A DNA stretch of 55,753 nucleotides from assembly GCA_014381855.1 (NCBI GenBank), contig JACNKV010000069.1:1-55753 (forward strand), in the 5' to 3' direction. The notes under the pieces are model-generated. The model did no database searches and was not told the origin of the DNA. It saw only the letters and a program-made list of their open reading frames with translations. This document shows positions 52,108 to 55,753 of this stretch, piece by piece; the first letter of the stretch is position 1, and each line of letters starts with the position of its first letter. The stretch is from Fidelibacterota bacterium. GTDB lineage: Bacteria > Fidelibacterota > Marinisomatia > Marinisomatales > JACNKV01. Made by a program: the position numbers and the translations under genes.

Positions 52108-53423
52108 TTTGCACGGAAGGACAATGTCAGTGGGACGCCATCCATGGTGAAATACTCTCTAAAATGATTTTCGAGATACCGCTGATACGCCACGGGAACT
52201 AATTTGGGATAATTGCAAAACAGAGCGATGATTGGCGGGGCAGAATGCACCTGAATTATGAATTTGATTTTTAGCCCTTTACCCTGAGGGGCAGGTGGCG
52301 GATTTTGTCCGGTGGCACGCTCCAGCCAGTCGTTCAACTGCCGTGTGGAGAATTTCTGCTGTCGGTTTTGATATACATTCCAAACGGTATCCATAATTTT
52401 TGATACACGCTGTTTTGTGATTGCGGAAACAAATAACAGTGGATAATGTTCCAGAGATTTGAATTGATACACCATCTCCTCTTTAAATTCCTGCATGGTA
52501 TTTGAGTCTTTTATTATCAAATCCCACTTATTGACGATAAACACCATACCTTTTTTCTTTTTTATGACGTGATCAACAATCATTTTATCCTGTTTACCCA
52601 TGCCTTTTAACGCATCGATAAGCACCAGAGACACATCCGATCGTTCGATAGATTGCAGCGCACGCACATTGCTGTAAAACTCAATATTTTCCTTCACCTT
52701 AGCTTTTTTTCTCATGCCGGCTGTGTCTACAATCATCACATCTTTATTGTACCAGCGCATTCGCGTATCAATTGAATCACGGGTTGTCCCGGCAATGGGC
52801 GTAACAATCGTCTGTTCTTTTTGCAGCAATGCGTTCGTCAAAGATGATTTCCCGACATTTGGCATTCCGACCACAGCAAGATGTAGAATCTCCTCCCCAC
52901 GCTCTTCCGTATCTCCGATAGTTAACTTTAATTTGTCGATAACCGCGTCCAATAAATCACCGGTTAATCGTCCGGAGAGGGCTGAAATAGGCAAGAGTGA
53001 CTCGATTCCAAGTTCATAAAAATGAATCAGTTGTTCATCATGCTCAAGGGAATCACATTTATTGACGACTAAAATGTATGGTTTACCTGATTCGCGAACA
53101 AATTTAGCCAGTGCGACATCACTGGATGTTGGACGTTCTGTGCCATCCACCATAAACAGAATAAGGTTTGCTTCTTCAATCGCCATCTGAGCTTGCCTGC
53201 GGACGGCTGCGTTAAAGATATCAATATCTTCGGGAATGTACCCGCCTGTATCTACAAACGTCAGATGATGTCCCACCCAATCCATTGTGCCATAAATTCG
53301 GTCGCGGGTGATACCTTCTTGAGCATCGACAATAGCTTTTCGTGTTTTCAGTACGCGGTTAAAAAATGTGGATTTGCCTACATTCGGACGTCCGACAATG
53401 GCAATAAGTGGTTGGTTTATCAT
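52104..53423 (-). CDS. der: Ribosome biogenesis GTPase Der
   Basis: Der (EngA) carries two GTPase domains in tandem and assists 50S subunit assembly. The 439-residue protein shows the first domain with GRPNVGKST (about 11-19), the switch-II region DTGGY and NKCD. The second domain has GMPNVGKSS (about 188-196), DTAGMRKKAKV and NKWD. The C-terminal KH-like domain is FIIQVHSAPPIIALFCNYP ... YLENHFREYFTMDGVPLTLSFRAK. All G motifs are intact and the length is normal. Confidence 0.97.
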   Translation of the reverse strand: MINQPLIAIVGRPNVGKSTFFNRVLKTRKAIVDAQEGITRDRIYGTMDWVGHHLTFVDTGGYIPEDIDIFNAAVRRQAQMAIEEANLILFMVDGTERPTSSDVALAKFVRESGKPYILVVNKCDSLEHDEQLIHFYELGIESLLPISALSGRLTGDLLDAVIDKLKLTIGDTEERGEEILHLAVVGMPNVGKSSLTNALLQKEQTIVTPIAGTTRDSIDTRMRWYNKDVMIVDTAGMRKKAKVKENIEFYSNVRALQSIERSDVSLVLIDALKGMGKQDKMIVDHVIKKKKGMVFIVNKWDLIIKDSNTMQEFKEEMVYQFKSLEHYPLLFVSAITKQRVSKIMDTVWNVYQNRQQKFSTRQLNDWLERATGQNPPPAPQGKGLKIKFIIQVHSAPPIIALFCNYPKLVPVAYQRYLENHFREYFTMDGVPLTLSFRAK

Positions 53424-53456
53424 AAGTATCGTTCTGATTTCATAGTAGAATTTACG

Positions 53457-53482
53457 AAAAAGCCCTCCAAAGAGGGCTTTTT
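53457..53482 (-). terminator. Terminator between a T9SS cargo gene and der
   Basis: A symmetric hairpin GCCCTC - CAAA - GAGGGC flanked by AAAAA on the left and TTTTT on the right (53457-53482). On the minus strand it follows the stop of the T9SS protein (53515) and is ended by a T run, as a Rho-independent terminator should be. The A/T flanks make it work in both directions. Confidence 0.9.
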
Positions 53483-53514
53483 ATTCATATAAAATATTGG
53501 TTTATTTCGGCGGG

Positions 53515-54678
53515 TTATTTCAATAGTAAAACTTTCTGTGTTTTAGAAAATTCTCCGGTAACAAGTTGCACAAAATACACACCACTGGAGAAGTCAGATG
53601 CATTCCATTTTACGGTGTGCGTTCCGGGCTCGGTGATGCCATCTACTAATGTCTCAACCAACCGTCCGCTGATGTCGTAAATGTGCATTATTACGGTGCT
53701 GTTTACTGATAACTGATAACTGATAACTGTTTCCGGATTAAATGGATTTGGAAATGCAGGATTAAGTGTAAAAATATTTGGTAACTTGTTAATTGATGAT
53801 TCGTAGGAATTAGATAATGTTTCTCCGGGTAGAGAATACACACCGTCGTACAGTTCAACCTCCACCGTCACTCCTTCGGCGTCCGATACTGCAACATTCG
53901 ACAATGTTAGTGGAATCATGGTACTAATATCTGTTAGTTGAGTAAAAGTCGTTTGTACAATACTGCCGCTCCCCGGGAAGATTGTTCCCTGTTCAAAGCT
54001 GTAAAGCAAAACCGTCACCTGTCCCGGGGCAATCACATTATAACTTAGTTCCATATCTTCGCTGCGGAGAGTTGCATTTATGGTATCAAGTGTGACAAAC
54101 TCCGAGTTGAATTCTAACGTAAACTGTACACCCCCCGCAGTAAATTGATTGTAAAGATTGATACTCACTGTATCCATTCCGTTTTCGATTCTCAGAGCAT
54201 TCGGAGTTTCAACAAAGAAATAACCGTTTGCCCAACTCGCGGGGATTGACAATCCCCCAACATCAGAAACAGACACGTCAGAGAGATTGAGAGGAACAAC
54301 TGACGGTGGAATATAATCGAGTACGCCAAACTGTAATTCCACTACAGAGTGAACTCCGGGCAAAAGGAGTTCGCCTTCAAGCCCCAACACGATAACATTC
54401 AGTGTACCCGGTTCTGTGGTAGAAGTGTAGATATCCAAGTGCTCTGTGTGTTCTGTGAGAATCACTTGCTCTAAATATATTGGGGAGGTCGCATCATAAT
54501 TCAGAGTGAACTGAAGTCCGCCAATGTTATCATCATTTGCCATGACAATAAATACCGAATTATTGCTGCTGAAACTAGTTCCGATTCCATCCTGCACCCA
54601 CAGAAAATTATTCGCATGAATGTTTGCCAATAATCCCATTAAGAGGAGGAAAAACTTTATTTTGAATTTTCTAATCAT
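53515..54678 (-). CDS. Secreted protein with two cohesin-like domains and a T9SS type-A sorting domain
   Basis: A 387-residue exported protein. A signal peptide (FFLLLMGLLANIHA) is followed by two cohesin-like beta domains: residues about 30-155 (VMANDDNIGGLQFTLNYDATSPIYL ... HSVVELQFGVL) and about 160-280 (NLYNQFTAGGVQFTLEFNSEFVTLD ... GSIVQTTFTQL). A linker leads to the T9SS type-A sorting domain (NPAFPNPFNPETVISYQL, YDISGRLVETLVDG, GVYFVQLVTGEFSKTQKVLLLK). The last domain sends the protein through the type IX secretion system to the cell surface or medium. The cohesin-like domains suggest binding of a dockerin; the neighbouring gene has one. Confidence 0.87.
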   Translation of the reverse strand: MIRKFKIKFFLLLMGLLANIHANNFLWVQDGIGTSFSSNNSVFIVMANDDNIGGLQFTLNYDATSPIYLEQVILTEHTEHLDIYTSTTEPGTLNVIVLGLEGELLLPGVHSVVELQFGVLDYIPPSVVPLNLSDVSVSDVGGLSIPASWANGYFFVETPNALRIENGMDTVSINLYNQFTAGGVQFTLEFNSEFVTLDTINATLRSEDMELSYNVIAPGQVTVLLYSFEQGTIFPGSGSIVQTTFTQLTDISTMIPLTLSNVAVSDAEGVTVEVELYDGVYSLPGETLSNSYESSINKLPNIFTLNPAFPNPFNPETVISYQLSVNSTVIMHIYDISGRLVETLVDGITEPGTHTVKWNASDFSSGVYFVQLVTGEFSKTQKVLLLK

Positions 54679-54731
54679 GATAATTGTCCTTTAAATTTTT
54701 GATTTCTTAACAATATTTTCATCTCCAATTG

Positions 54732-55753
54732 TTATTTAAGGAGCATTATCTTTTGATTCTGTAAAAATTCATTCGCTTTAAACCGGACGAAATACACCCC
54801 TGAAGCCAATGATTCTCCATAAGTATTTCTTCCATCCCATTGGATGCGATGATGTCCGGCTATTTTATTCCCGTCTATCAGCGTCCGAACCTGCTGCCCC
54901 AGAATGTTGTACACATGTATTGTCACAAGGCTTACTTCCGGTAAATCAAATTCGATATTCGTCACCGGATTAAACGGATTCGGGTAATTCGGATACAAGG
55001 AATAGGTTTCCGGTACGGCATTGGTTTTTGCCGTTCTGTTTCCGTATTCGAGTACAGTTGATCTTCCGTTTGAACCCGCGACCACCGCTTGTGTCAACGA
55101 TATCTTCGTGCTAACATTCTCATCACCGGTAATATTACGGAAGGGAAATATCAGATCCTCTGCTATCGGTAACGTAGAACCGCCTAAACTGTAAAACAGA
55201 TAGATAACTTTTCCGGGTTGAGACGACGTGTAAAGTACATTAATGTCGTTCCAACTACCTCCATTTAATACGGGAGTATCAGGCACAAGAATCTGATGAT
55301 CGTAGGTCAGTTCAACTTGCAGAGCTGAAATATCGCCATCTGCTGTAAGTGTCATAGGCAATTGAATTTCATTTTCATATATGATTGCGGTTTCGCTTAA
55401 ACTTATGAGTGAATTTTCCGCTGGCGAGGTTGATGCAAGTAGTTTCCCTGAGCGGTTAAGAATATCCTGTATTATGCTGACAGCATCAGCAATATTGATA
55501 GCATAATCTCCGTTATGGTCAGCGGCATACATTTGTGCATCTGTTTCCAAATCGGAAATTTGCAAAAGGTAATTTATCAGCATCACCACATCCGATATGT
55601 TAACGTCACCATCATTATTCACGTCACCTTTTGCAATCGTAAATTCAGCCGGTGCCGTGGTCGTAAATGAATAGGTGTCCACACCTTGCTGGATTGGGTT
55701 GGCATAGACAAATAGAATCTCATCTCCTGCTGTATATGGAGATCCCCACCAGA
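54732..55753 (-). CDS. Secreted protein with dockerin, cohesin-like and T9SS sorting domains (5' end outside window)
   Basis: The frame is open to the right window edge, so the start is missing; the first visible residues are WWGSPYTAGDEILFVY. A dockerin domain follows, with two calcium loops (GDVNNDGDVNISDVVMLINYLL and ADHNGDYAINIADAVSIIQDIL). A cohesin-like beta domain (LPMTLTADGDISALQVELTYDHQILV) and the T9SS type-A sorting domain (YPNYPNPFNPVTNIEFDL, YNILGQQVRTLIDG, GVYFVRFKANEFLQNQKIMLLK) complete it. WWG near the edge may end a larger catalytic domain upstream. The stop lies 53 bases before the next T9SS gene, and the two are probably in one operon. Confidence 0.85.
   Translation of the reverse strand, partial: WWGSPYTAGDEILFVYANPIQQGVDTYSFTTTAPAEFTIAKGDVNNDGDVNISDVVMLINYLLQISDLETDAQMYAADHNGDYAINIADAVSIIQDILNRSGKLLASTSPAENSLISLSETAIIYENEIQLPMTLTADGDISALQVELTYDHQILVPDTPVLNGGSWNDINVLYTSSQPGKVIYLFYSLGGSTLPIAEDLIFPFRNITGDENVSTKISLTQAVVAGSNGRSTVLEYGNRTAKTNAVPETYSLYPNYPNPFNPVTNIEFDLPEVSLVTIHVYNILGQQVRTLIDGNKIAGHHRIQWDGRNTYGESLASGVYFVRFKANEFLQNQKIMLLK

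Overview
The window reads as a chromosomal segment of a Gram-negative bacterium of the FCB superphylum. It most resembles the Marinimicrobia/Calditrichota/Ignavibacteria neighbourhood, but the exact phylum is an inference. Evidence: two secreted proteins end in T9SS type-A sorting domains (one also carries a dockerin), there is an LptF/G-type permease and outer-membrane-type lipoproteins, and the spacers hold small palindromes and a paired GTCAT-CCCGAA / GGAATGAC repeat of a type common in that group. No rRNA, tRNA, CRISPR array, phage or transposase gene was seen.

Layout. (1) 1-9.8 kb, almost all minus strand: a possible exported protein cut by the window edge, smc, a RelE-type toxin/antitoxin pair with a perfect palindromic operator, and a housekeeping run transcribed as CPBP protease, folB, folK, deoxynucleoside kinase, a 57-aa membrane protein, a zinc-type oxidoreductase, a beta-barrel-like protein, rsmE and a HIT protein. 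(2) 9.9-14.8 kb, plus strand: selD, methyltransferase, Nudix fusion, ArsP-type permease, thioredoxin-like protein and an ATC-hydrolase-like protein. (3) 15.3-27 kb, plus strand: a four-subunit 2-oxoacid:ferredoxin oxidoreductase, an NAD(P)H/FAD/Fe-S/MvhD-like fusion, an HdrC-HdrB-like fusion, an HdrA-MvhD fusion, a zinc ribbon, citrate synthase and malate dehydrogenase, closed by a strong terminator. (4) 27.1-33.9 kb, plus strand: an Rrf2 regulator with three cysteines, then MIP18, sufB, sufC, sufD, sufU, sufT, sufS. (5) 34-35.4 kb: LptF/G permease. (6) 35.3-49.5 kb, mixed strands: a murein breakdown and amino-sugar salvage locus (beta-lactamase-like/DUF1460 fusion, golvesin-type amidase-like lipoprotein, NamZ-like exo-muramidase, GT2, BadF-type kinase fused to SpoIID, sodium symporter, NagX-like acyltransferase). 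(7) 49.5-50.3 kb: a gene-free repeat island. (8) 50.3-55.75 kb, minus strand: secreted EEP nuclease, YigZ, Der and two T9SS cargo proteins, the last running off the window.

The main result is that two genes that look broken are almost certainly intact selenoprotein genes. selD really starts at 9935 and reads through TGA at 9986-9988 at its catalytic cysteine position. The apparent split of hdrA at 22398-22400 is an in-frame TGA at the position where HdrA carries a conserved Cys or Sec. Both TGAs are followed at the right distance by a strong hairpin with a GG-containing loop, as expected for a bacterial SECIS. The selenium donor enzyme and a selenoprotein that needs it therefore lie about 12 kb apart.

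Working model for 15.3-27 kb: the oxidoreductase KorDABC oxidises 2-oxoglutarate or a related 2-oxoacid and reduces ferredoxin. The adjacent Hdr-like proteins (FAD, many Fe-S clusters, two complete CCG domains, two MvhD-like domains, an NAD(P)H module) could exchange these electrons with NAD(P)H and a disulfide or other acceptor by flavin-based bifurcation or confurcation. Citrate synthase and malate dehydrogenase follow directly, so the cluster joins TCA-cycle carbon flow to ferredoxin chemistry. The suf operon next door would supply the Fe-S clusters.
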